From positions 1 to 35,394 of the forward strand of contig CAAGLJ010000096.1 of NCBI GenBank assembly GCA_900770785.1: 35,394 nt of DNA, in the 5' to 3' direction. The notes beneath the pieces are model-generated. The model was not told the origin of the DNA, did not search any database, and was given only the letters and a program-made list of their open reading frames with translations. The position numbers and the translations under genes are program-made. How positions within the stretch are numbered: position 1 is the first letter of the stretch; each line of letters begins with the position of its first letter. Positions 6,996 to 13,287 of the stretch are shown in pieces. This DNA comes from Lachnospiraceae bacterium. Lineage in GTDB: Bacteria; Bacillota; Clostridia; Lachnospirales; Lachnospiraceae.

Positions 6996-7837
6996 AGATC
7001 AAGTACCTCCTTAACGACCTGCTGTTTTTCTTTTCCAATGCTCTTTCTGTGGTCCTCTCCGCTGATTCGCACCGGCGTACACATTTCCTGAATCCTGCTG
7101 TAGATCCGGGCGTATGCCACATCCTGCGGATTGCGGATTTCTGCAATCTTCAGATTGGTTGTGATAATGACCGGAAGCCCGGACTTGTACCGTTCATCAA
7201 TGACAGCGTAGACCTGCTCCAACGCATATTCGGCGCTGCGCTCAATCCCCAGATCATCCAGAATCAGCAAAGAATAGTTGGAAAACGAAGCGATATACCG
7301 ATATCGTTCTTCCGAATACATGGCACCCATCTGGTTCAGGATTTTGGAGAAGTTCGTCATCAAAACCGGAATGCCCTGATCCAGCAGAGCATTGGCAATA
7401 CATGCCGCCACAAAGGACTTTCCGGTGCCGACATCTCCCCATAACAAAAGGCCAAGGTTTTCAGCCTTGACCTTTTTCCACTGCTCCACATAGCGTTTTG
7501 CCATCTGAATGTCCCTATTATCTTCTGCTACTGCAAAATTCCATTCCAGAAGATGCTTTTCCTGAATCCCCGTTGCTTTCAGCTGCCTGATTTTACGCTG
7601 CCGCTCCACCAGCTCATCCTGGCGTTTCTTCTCCGCCATCGCTTCCTGCTGGCATCTGCAAAGGCAGGGAACAATCTTGTCTCTGCCCCAGAGCTTTACC
7701 CTGCACTGCACCGGCGTGTGGCAGCTCCGACAATACAGCAGTCCATCCTCGCCCTGGTATTCCTGCTCTCCGGGTTCTTTCGGCGTAAAGAGCGAATCCA
7801 ACGCCGCATTCAAAACTTCAGGCACCATGTCGCTCAT
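6992..7837 (-). CDS. DnaC/IstB-like AAA+ ATPase (helicase loader type)
   Basis: The 281-residue protein has a cysteine-rich N-terminal region with C36, C39, C45, C58, C60 and C62, probably zinc-binding. An AAA+ core follows, with Walker A GDVGTGKS (134-141), Walker B LLILDD (190-195) and sensor I TTN. Proteins like this load the replicative helicase onto the origin of a mobile element. The start overlaps the end of the upstream initiator gene by four bases, so the two are translated together. Confidence 0.88.
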   Translation of the reverse strand: MSDMVPEVLNAALDSLFTPKEPGEQEYQGEDGLLYCRSCHTPVQCRVKLWGRDKIVPCLCRCQQEAMAEKKRQDELVERQRKIRQLKATGIQEKHLLEWNFAVAEDNRDIQMAKRYVEQWKKVKAENLGLLLWGDVGTGKSFVAACIANALLDQGIPVLMTNFSKILNQMGAMYSEERYRYIASFSNYSLLILDDLGIERSAEYALEQVYAVIDERYKSGLPVIITTNLKIAEIRNPQDVAYARIYSRIQEMCTPVRISGEDHRKSIGKEKQQVVKEVLDL

Positions 7838-8508
7838 AGGCTGTCTCCTTCCTCAAATGTGTAGTCTGCCGGATTATACTTCGGCTTTTCTCTCTTTGCC
7901 CAGCTCCGGATTGTGGCAAGGTGATTTTTGTAGCTTCTGCCGGTGGAGGCCATATACTCAGAGAGTCGTTCCACCCGCATCTGATAATCTCCTGGGAACT
8001 CCTGCCGGAGCTTGCCGTATTCTGTGTCAGAAAGAAGGACATTTTCATATGAGCCATACCGGTGCTGGATTTCCTTCTTCTCTCTTTTATTGATTGTTTC
8101 AGTACTTGTTCTATTAGTACTTAATTGCGCGGGATTTTCCGTAACCGGTGTGTCCGTATCCGGATTTACCGTATACGGCTTTTCCGTACACGGTGATTCC
8201 GAACACGGCTTTTTCCTTGGCATCTCATAAATCACATACTCTGCTCTGCCCATCCGACCGTTGCTCTCACGCTGCTGGTTCCTTTCCAGATACCCAAGAC
8301 GCTCCAGCTCTTTCAGAGCTGTAAGCACTCCATCTACGCCATCCGGCGTAATCGAAGATAATCCCCGTACCGAATAGTTCCATGTGTCCGGCAAACTGAG
8401 CAGCATCGAGAGAAGCCCTTTTCCTTTCAGGCTGAGACCCTGATCCCGCAGGTGGTAATTGCACATCGTTGTGTAATTGCTGTTCTTCTCAACCCTGAAT
8501 ACCGGCAT
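7834..8508 (-). CDS. Replication initiator / DnaD-like helix-turn-helix protein
   Basis: I take the ATG at 8,506-8,508 (MPVFRVEKNSNYTTMCNYHL), giving 224 residues. A nearer upstream ATG (8,520) abuts AAGG and could not use it. A winged-helix-like N-terminal domain (about residues 10-90: LSLKGKGLLSMLLSLPDTWN ... LTALKELERLGYLE) is followed by a low-complexity linker. The linker repeats T/S-E-K/N-P units (SESPCTEKPYTVNPDTDTPV). The C-terminal block ends in SYKNHLATIRSWAKRE, typical of element initiators with a DnaD-like tail. The downstream DnaC-like loader fits an initiation role. Confidence 0.78.
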   Translation of the reverse strand: MPVFRVEKNSNYTTMCNYHLRDQGLSLKGKGLLSMLLSLPDTWNYSVRGLSSITPDGVDGVLTALKELERLGYLERNQQRESNGRMGRAEYVIYEMPRKKPCSESPCTEKPYTVNPDTDTPVTENPAQLSTNRTSTETINKREKKEIQHRYGSYENVLLSDTEYGKLRQEFPGDYQMRVERLSEYMASTGRSYKNHLATIRSWAKREKPKYNPADYTFEEGDSL

Positions 8509-8656
8509 GGTGCTCACCATCCTTTTTCGCAGGCTCCACTTTTTTCTTTGGACATTTACGCGGACGATCTTCGCTGTCCTCCCGGCGATGGTATTTGCCA
8601 GTATCCTGCATCATGCGTTCAAACGCCTGAAGTCGCCCCTCTGTAAAAAGCCTCAT
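8489..8656 (-). CDS. Possible 55-residue basic protein coupled to the antirepressor
   Basis: The ATG overlaps the antirepressor stop as ATGA. The product (MRLFTEGRLQAFERMMQDTG at its start) is very basic in its second half. It overlaps the start of the initiator gene by about 20 bases. Small proteins beginning like this occur at this position in related elements to my recollection, but the family is not named here. The start context is the best evidence. Confidence 0.45.
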   Translation of the reverse strand: MRLFTEGRLQAFERMMQDTGKYHRREDSEDRPRKCPKKKVEPAKKDGEHHAGIQG

Positions 8657-9483
8657 TCGATCACACCCCATTTCTTAAACAACTTGAAGAGATGATTCTT
8701 TCCCTTGCAGGTCACTCTCGTCTGCTGCACCAGCTTTCCACTTCTGCCGTAGCAATCCCGGACAATAAAATAGCCCCTTGCAGATTTGTCTGCAAAAGGC
8801 ATCAGCCAGCCGCTTGGACTACGATACAGATAGCGGTGATCCAGTAAGAGAGCCACTGCCGTCTTCTCCGGGATTCCGATTTCCTTACAGAAATTCCGGA
8901 TGCAGGTGCAATCCTCCGAATTTACAAAGGTGTCGAAGTAGTCTGCCTTGGGCTGCGCCGCATCCAGCTGTTTGCGGATACCCTCAAGCTGCTCTCTCTC
9001 GGCTACAAGCTCCTGCGCCAGGGTGTAGATGACCTCCGGATGCTGAATCACCTGATCCAAAATGGAATCGCTCATATACACACCATGCTTGCGGATAGAA
9101 GGAAGAACTTCATCAAACACCCAGTGTTCAAATCGTTCTGCCGATGGCAGTTTGCTGTGAACGATCAGCCGGTAAACATCACCTTCTGTGATAAAGGAGA
9201 TTTCAACAGCCTGCTCTCCAGCATCCCCATACTGATTCACCTTCTGAACGACCCCCTCGCGTTTCGTTAGGGGGCCCTTGCAATGGCGTTTCACTGCGGC
9301 GTAGGGATTTACATACCCCAATGCTTTCGCCACATCGCTTGCACAGAAGAAGGACTTGCCTGCCTCTTGCAACACGCGGATCGAACCAAACTCCTGATTC
9401 TCGAACACCTCCGTCATCTGCCTTGACTGTCTGCCATGACTGCCCACATCTGTGTCATGAGTCTTCTGATTGAAATCCATCAT
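8653..9483 (-). CDS. Phage-type antirepressor (Bro-N + KilA-C domains)
   Basis: The 276-residue protein has an N-terminal Bro-N domain at about residues 25-135, with FENQEFGSIRVLQEAGKSFF, ASDVAKALGYVNPYAAV and RFEHWVFDEVLPSIRKHG. A helical linker (AQELVAEREQLEGIRKQLDA) leads to a C-terminal KilA-C/ANT domain (DYFDTFVNSEDCTCIRNFCK ... GYFIVRDCYG). Such proteins counter repressors or control element replication. The start follows AGGAGGT with a 7-base spacer. It is the first gene of the element on the rpsI side. Confidence 0.9.
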   Translation of the reverse strand: MMDFNQKTHDTDVGSHGRQSRQMTEVFENQEFGSIRVLQEAGKSFFCASDVAKALGYVNPYAAVKRHCKGPLTKREGVVQKVNQYGDAGEQAVEISFITEGDVYRLIVHSKLPSAERFEHWVFDEVLPSIRKHGVYMSDSILDQVIQHPEVIYTLAQELVAEREQLEGIRKQLDAAQPKADYFDTFVNSEDCTCIRNFCKEIGIPEKTAVALLLDHRYLYRSPSGWLMPFADKSARGYFIVRDCYGRSGKLVQQTRVTCKGKNHLFKLFKKWGVIE

Positions 9484-9525
9484 ACCTGTTACCTCCTGCT
9501 CGAATTTGTCTCGCCGGATTTCGGG

Positions 9526-9582
9526 CGAAAAAAATAGAGCCTGTACCCATTCTCGTTTTCAAAGAATGAGCCAAGGCTCTAT
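9526..9582 (-). terminator. Hairpin with T-run in the leader of the antirepressor gene
   Basis: On the minus strand ATAGAGCCT (9,574-9,582) pairs with AGGCTCTAT (9,534-9,542). The stem is extended inward by CATTCT/AGAATG pairing and is followed directly by seven T. It sits about 45 bases before the antirepressor start. It can stop transcription coming from the chromosome or act as an attenuator. Confidence 0.65.
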
Positions 9583-9642
9583 GTAAATCAGTCAAGTATG
9601 TGTTCGTCCGTTGACGGCAAAATTGGACTCCATTTGCTCCTA

Positions 9643-9704
9643 TTGTCCACCAGTAATTTAACCCATAAGAGGTCAAAATGGGCTTGTCCACCAGTAATTT
9701 GACC
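9643..9704. repeat. Pair of 21-bp direct repeats at the element's rpsI-side end
   Basis: TTGTCCACCAGTAATTT followed by RACC occurs at 9,643-9,663 and 9,684-9,704, with one mismatch in 21 bases and a 41-bp period. A GGTCAAAAT (9,671-9,679) in between is inverted relative to the ATTTGACC of the second copy. Paired repeats like this could be iterons for the initiator, recombinase arm sites, or the end of an IS21-like element (those ends carry repeated units). The interval 9,583-9,775 contains no gene I can support. Confidence 0.6.
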
Positions 9705-9774
9705 ACTATAAACCCATAAATTTCCGTTCAAATTCCATCAAAACCGAACAGTCCAGACAGAATTTTAGGCATAG

Positions 9775-9811
9775 AAAAAGCCCGGAAAATGGCGTATTTC
9801 CGGGCTTTTTT
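9775..9811. terminator. Terminator of the rplM-rpsI operon
   Basis: A perfect 10-bp stem, AGCCCGGAAA/TTTCCGGGCT, with an 8-base loop is flanked by A's on one side and T's on the other, so it can work in both directions. It is 20 bases after the rpsI stop. Confidence 0.9.
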
Positions 9812-9830
9812 AGCATTTTTAAGTTGTAGA

Positions 9831-10226
9831 TTATCGCTTGCTGAACTGAGGTGCGCGACGGGCTGCCTTGAGACCGTACTTCTTTCTTTCTTTCATACGA
9901 GGGTCTCTGGTCAGGAAACCTTCCTTTTTCAACACAGGTCTGAAATCAGCATCTGCCTGAATAAGAGCTCTTGCAATACCATGTCTGATCGCACCAGCCT
10001 GACCGGTGGTACCACCACCGCGAACGGTAACCTTAACATCAAACCTTTCAGCAGTCTCTGTAGCAGTCAGAGGCTGACGAACGATAACCTTCAAGGTTTC
10101 CAGACCAAAATAATCGTTAATATCTCTTTTATTTACAGTAATATTACCTGTCCCAGGTGTTAAATATACTCTTGCAATTGATTTTTTTCTTCTGCCAGTT
10201 CCGTAGTACTGTAATCCTTTAGCCAT
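9831..10226 (-). CDS. rpsI: 30S ribosomal protein S9
   Basis: The 131-residue protein has start MAKGLQYYGTGRRKKSIARV and end ARRAPQFSKR, the S9 tail that reaches the ribosomal P site. The start at 10,224-10,226 is chosen because GGGAG lies upstream and because this is the family N-terminus; the longer frame from 10,253 is leader. It is second in an rplM-rpsI operon, as in nearly all bacteria. The 3' end of rpsI is a known insertion site of some integrative elements, and here an element lies immediately downstream. Confidence 0.97.
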   Translation of the reverse strand: MAKGLQYYGTGRRKKSIARVYLTPGTGNITVNKRDINDYFGLETLKVIVRQPLTATETAERFDVKVTVRGGGTTGQAGAIRHGIARALIQADADFRPVLKKEGFLTRDPRMKERKKYGLKAARRAPQFSKR

Positions 10227-10253
10227 AGCTATATTCTCCCTTCTAATCCCCAT

Positions 10254-10282
10254 GCATATCGTAAGCTCCGCTTATGATATGC
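10254..10282 (-). other. 12-bp hairpin in the rplM-rpsI spacer
   Basis: GCATATCGTAAG and CTTATGATATGC pair over 12 positions (one G-U) with a CTCCG loop. There is no T-run, so it is not a terminator. It could be an mRNA processing or stability element between the two ribosomal genes. Confidence 0.55.
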
Positions 10283-10311
10283 TCAAATAGAAAATCACAC
10301 TGTTTTCTTAG

Positions 10312-10740
10312 TTAAAATGTTAAAACTTCAGGCTTCTGTGCCTCATGCTTATGTTCCGGTCCTGCATAAACATGGAGCTTCTTTAACATCTGTCTTCCTA
10401 AAGGTCCTTTGGGAAGCATACCCTTAACTGCCAGTTCAATAACAGATTCAGGCTTCTTAGCTAATTTCTCTTTTAATGTAGTCTCTTTCATGCCACCAAC
10501 ATAATCGGAGTGATGATAGTAAATCTTCTGATTCATCTTCTTACCGGTAACAGCAATCTTCTCCGCATTGATTACGATTACATTATCACCTGTATCAATA
10601 TGAGGTGTAAAGATGGGTTTGTTCTTACCTCTTAAAACCTTAGCGATTTCAGAAGCTAAACGTCCCAGAGTCATTCCTGTAGCATCTACTACATACCATT
10701 TTCTATCAATAGTAGCTGGACTTGCCATAAATGTTTTCAT
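10312..10740 (-). CDS. rplM: 50S ribosomal protein L13
   Basis: This 142-residue protein is a full-length L13. It has KWYVVDATGMTLGRLASEIA, the GDNVIVINAEKIAVTGKK block, the YYHHSDYVGG motif and the end PLGRQMLKKLHVYAGPEHKH. GGAGGG lies seven bases before the ATG. The gene is transcribed from a consensus promoter through a structured leader of about 130 bases that may give autoregulation. Confidence 0.97.
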   Translation of the reverse strand: MKTFMASPATIDRKWYVVDATGMTLGRLASEIAKVLRGKNKPIFTPHIDTGDNVIVINAEKIAVTGKKMNQKIYYHHSDYVGGMKETTLKEKLAKKPESVIELAVKGMLPKGPLGRQMLKKLHVYAGPEHKHEAQKPEVLTF

Positions 10741-10775
10741 GATTTTCCCTCCGTAAATAATCCTTGTTCTGACTT

Positions 10776-10850
10776 GACTCTCCTCCGGGGCTAACGGAAT
10801 AAAGAGAATCCATCTATCTCAAACAGAAATCGGGGCTAAGATTCCTGTTC
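10776..10850 (-). promoter_or_regulatory. Structured leader of rplM with twin UUAGCCCC hairpins
   Basis: The leader RNA contains two successive stem-loops. The first (10,821-10,850) pairs GAACAGGAAUC with GAUUUCUGUUU over 11 positions and shows UUAGCCCC in its loop. The second (10,776-10,810) pairs GAUUCUC with GAGAGUC and again displays UUAGCCCCG, within CCG-UUAGCCC-CGG. The same single-stranded octamer on two hairpins suggests a protein-binding site. L13 leaders are known in Firmicutes; I cannot say whether this one belongs to the described class. Confidence 0.6.
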
Positions 10851-10872
10851 TCAAACATTTTCATACTGCTGT

Positions 10873-10901
10873 ATTATATTATACATATCCGGGTGTGTCA
10901 A
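10873..10901 (-). promoter_or_regulatory. Sigma-A promoter of rplM-rpsI
   Basis: On the minus strand TTGACA (10,896-10,901) and TATAAT (10,873-10,878) are separated by exactly 17 bases; both boxes match consensus. Transcription would start near 10,866, giving a leader of about 125 bases. Confidence 0.9.
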
Positions 10902-11008
10902 GTAAAAAATCAGGAACCCTCACCGGATTTATGGTGCTGATGCGAAGCAATGCAGTACCGGGACTTTACAACGAATATGGTGCCAGCACTTCATTATTTC
11001 AGTCCCAA

Positions 11009-12892
11009 TTACTGTTCTGCTTTACATACATGGAGCAGATTCTCAACCTCACCTGCCAATGCGGTAGAAATCTGATTGCTGCTTTGTGCAATTTCCACAT
11101 TCTGTTCCACTACCTGATGAATGCGGCTCAGTTCTTCCATGACACCGGCTACTATCTCTGCGTTTTTCTTTACCATAACTGCAATTCCCTCTACACGCTC
11201 TCCCGACTTTTCTACCTCCCTGGCCATCGCCTCATAATTGGATGTAGTATAATCACTGATTGATTTTCCCTTTTCAACAGCCGAAATCGAGTTCAAAATC
11301 AATTCTCTGGTTTCCTGGGCTGCCATAGTACTCCTTGCTGCAAGCTCTCCTACCTGGATAGCCACCACTGAAAAGCCCTTCCCCTGCTCGCCTGCCCTGG
11401 CAGCCTCAATAGAGGCATTCAGGGAAAGCATATTGGTTTGTTTGGCTATGGCGTCTATCTCACTGATAATTTTTTCAATTTTGGTCGCCATTTCATTGAT
11501 TTCCATAATAGCCTTTTCCAGTTCTTCCATGTGCTTCCGACTTTCCTGCATCAGACCTACCGTTTCGTAGGTTGCATCAGAAACATCCTTGGAAACTCTG
11601 GCACTTTGATTAAGCTCTTCTACCAGCCGAAGCATGGTTTTTTCAAGCCCTACCACCGTCCTCTTCTGCTCCTCAGCCCCCTGCCAGGTAGAATTAGCAT
11701 TATTCATGGTTTCTGTAGCAGAAACATTCAAACTATCACAAATATCCCTTATTGCCAAAATCAGCTGCCTGTTGTTCTCAGCCTCTTCCTTTTCTGCTGC
11801 AATCAGCTCCGCATTCCTTTTCATTCCTCTGTTCATCTTATCCAGCATACTGTTTATTCCATCACTGAGCTGTCTAAATTCGGGACTGGAATACTCCTCC
11901 AGACGAACACTGTAGTCTCCCTCTCCAATCTGTTCTATTGTCGAAACAACATTTATTAATCCGTTCAAAATAAATTTCTCCAACAATCGGCGTGTCGCAA
12001 ATAGAAGAACGGTTACAACAACAATAACATTTACAGAAATCAGAATAGTAGGAAAAACGGTTTCGCTAAAAAATCCGGAAAGTGGAGTTATTGCTCCCAA
12101 TATCATATCCCCATATTCCCTCTGCATATAGTAAAATGTGCTGCCATTTATTCGGATTCTTCCCTGCCCCGTTTTCATGCTGTAACCCACACTTTGATAA
12201 TCCCTTCCCAGCAAATCAGCGTCGGAATGATAGAGAATACTTCCACTGCTTTTATCAAGGGCATAATAATACAACAATTCATCTTCACTGGCTATCTGCC
12301 TGAAAATCTCCTCATAAGAGCTGTCATCAAACATCTCCTCCAGACGTAGGGGGCGCTGCCCCACCTGAACGAAGCCCTTCGCATCCTTCCTGGCAACACC
12401 GCTATACTGCATCAATTTACCATCAGCCGTATTTTCCTGTGCCTCCTGGGCCAGTTCAAAGGAAGCGTCCTCCAGTATCTTCAGAAATTCTGCCGACTGT
12501 TTGCCGCTGGCCATATCAAAGCCCACATAAGCCCTGATCGTACTGCTGGTAATGATTCCCTTTTCATCGATGATATGCAGTTCATCCAGTCCCATACTCT
12601 CACAAAGCTTCATCAATTTCGATGAATTCGTCAAAAGTTGCGGCTGTTCGGACAGAATCCAGGAAAAGGTTCTGGCCTTATCCATTGTTTCTTCCTCCAG
12701 CAGCTCCTTCATCAAGTTAATATCCCTCTCCTTTTCGGTGAGGATGGCCTCCATCTGCCCTACAATATTGGAACCGGTTCTGAAAAAAGATGTCCTGGCC
12801 AGGATATACATCCACACGTCTACAATCAACAGCATAATGATAATGGTAATCGCCGAGCATATCCCAAGCTTCTTATAAAATAATTTCTTCAT
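11009..12892 (-). CDS. Methyl-accepting chemotaxis protein (paralogue A)
   Basis: The 627-residue transducer has membrane helix 1 at about residues 10-32. An extracellular region (33-275) follows with two PAS-like cache modules (LHIIDEKGIITSSTIRAYVG and YYYALDKSSGSILYHSDADL). Helix 2 is at about 280-299, HAMP at about 301-355, and a long cytoplasmic signalling coiled coil has its tip around AKQTNMLSLNASIEAARAGE (about 483-502). It should bind a ligand outside and control CheA/CheW. The ATG follows AAGGAG. It is a close paralogue of the protein at 15,327-17,201, including its 5' leader. No clear terminator separates it from the rplM promoter. Confidence 0.93.
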   Translation of the reverse strand: MKKLFYKKLGICSAITIIIMLLIVDVWMYILARTSFFRTGSNIVGQMEAILTEKERDINLMKELLEEETMDKARTFSWILSEQPQLLTNSSKLMKLCESMGLDELHIIDEKGIITSSTIRAYVGFDMASGKQSAEFLKILEDASFELAQEAQENTADGKLMQYSGVARKDAKGFVQVGQRPLRLEEMFDDSSYEEIFRQIASEDELLYYYALDKSSGSILYHSDADLLGRDYQSVGYSMKTGQGRIRINGSTFYYMQREYGDMILGAITPLSGFFSETVFPTILISVNVIVVVTVLLFATRRLLEKFILNGLINVVSTIEQIGEGDYSVRLEEYSSPEFRQLSDGINSMLDKMNRGMKRNAELIAAEKEEAENNRQLILAIRDICDSLNVSATETMNNANSTWQGAEEQKRTVVGLEKTMLRLVEELNQSARVSKDVSDATYETVGLMQESRKHMEELEKAIMEINEMATKIEKIISEIDAIAKQTNMLSLNASIEAARAGEQGKGFSVVAIQVGELAARSTMAAQETRELILNSISAVEKGKSISDYTTSNYEAMAREVEKSGERVEGIAVMVKKNAEIVAGVMEELSRIHQVVEQNVEIAQSSNQISTALAGEVENLLHVCKAEQ

Positions 12893-12998
12893 CCGCTTTC
12901 TCCTTAGTAAAAAATATTTTTATTCTATATCAGGGGCATACTGATTAAAACACTGTTTCCTGAATCCAAGCTTCTTCTTAACAATTTTCTTTTATACT

Positions 12999-13027
12999 AC
13001 TTTATCCTACTTAATACGATTGGTCAA
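12999..13027 (-). promoter_or_regulatory. Likely promoter of chemoreceptor A
   Basis: TTGACC (13,022-13,027) and TAAAGT (12,999-13,004) on the minus strand have a 17-base spacer. The region is shared with the divergent upstream side of the small plus-strand regulator gene. Confidence 0.55.
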
Positions 13028-13075
13028 TACTATATCTTGCAAAATGCTATATTGAGAAAAAAGGAGTGTTAATCT

Positions 13076-13225
13076 ATGAAGCCCTTAAAAACAAAAGTAA
13101 GTATTACCCTTGATACGGATATTATTGAAAAGCTAAAAGAGATGGCCGAACAGGATGACCGATCATTCTCGCAATATATTAACCTTGTTTTAAAGGAATA
13201 TTTGAAAAAGCACTTAAAAAAGTAA
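13076..13225 (+). CDS. Small ribbon-helix-helix (Arc/CopG-type) protein
   Basis: This 49-residue gene, on the plus strand among minus-strand genes, has AAGGAGTG eight bases before its ATG. The sequence KTKVSITLDTDIIEKLKEMA followed by EQDDRSFSQYINLVLKEYLK shows the RHH pattern: an N-terminal beta strand (KVSITLD), two helices, and the turn region with S and F before the second helix. Such proteins bind DNA as dimers and often repress neighbouring promoters. It is divergent from chemoreceptor A and convergent with chemoreceptor B, so local control is plausible. There is no sign of a toxin partner. Confidence 0.8.
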   Translation: MKPLKTKVSITLDTDIIEKLKEMAEQDDRSFSQYINLVLKEYLKKHLKK

Positions 13226-13230
13226 CTGCC

Positions 13231-13267
13231 AAAAACGGATGCCCTACTTTTTCAAGCAGGGCATCCG
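13231..13267 (-). terminator. Terminator of the chemoreceptor B operon
   Basis: A 10-bp perfect stem (CGGATGCCCT/AGGGCATCCG), extended by a few inner pairs, is followed on the minus strand by TTTTT. On the plus strand it directly follows the small RHH gene but has no T-run. Confidence 0.88.
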
Positions 13268-13287
13268 CTCCATCTTCTACGTCTATT

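Noticed and set aside
6952..7146. A 64-codon minus-strand frame inside the DnaC-like gene end
   Set aside because: The nearby ATGA-coupled frame (6,849-6,995) is better supported, and this one lacks a start signal.
9455..9706. An 83-codon minus-strand frame over the direct repeats and the antirepressor start
   Set aside because: It reads through the repeats and the terminator stem, has no RBS, and overlaps the antirepressor start; probably chance.
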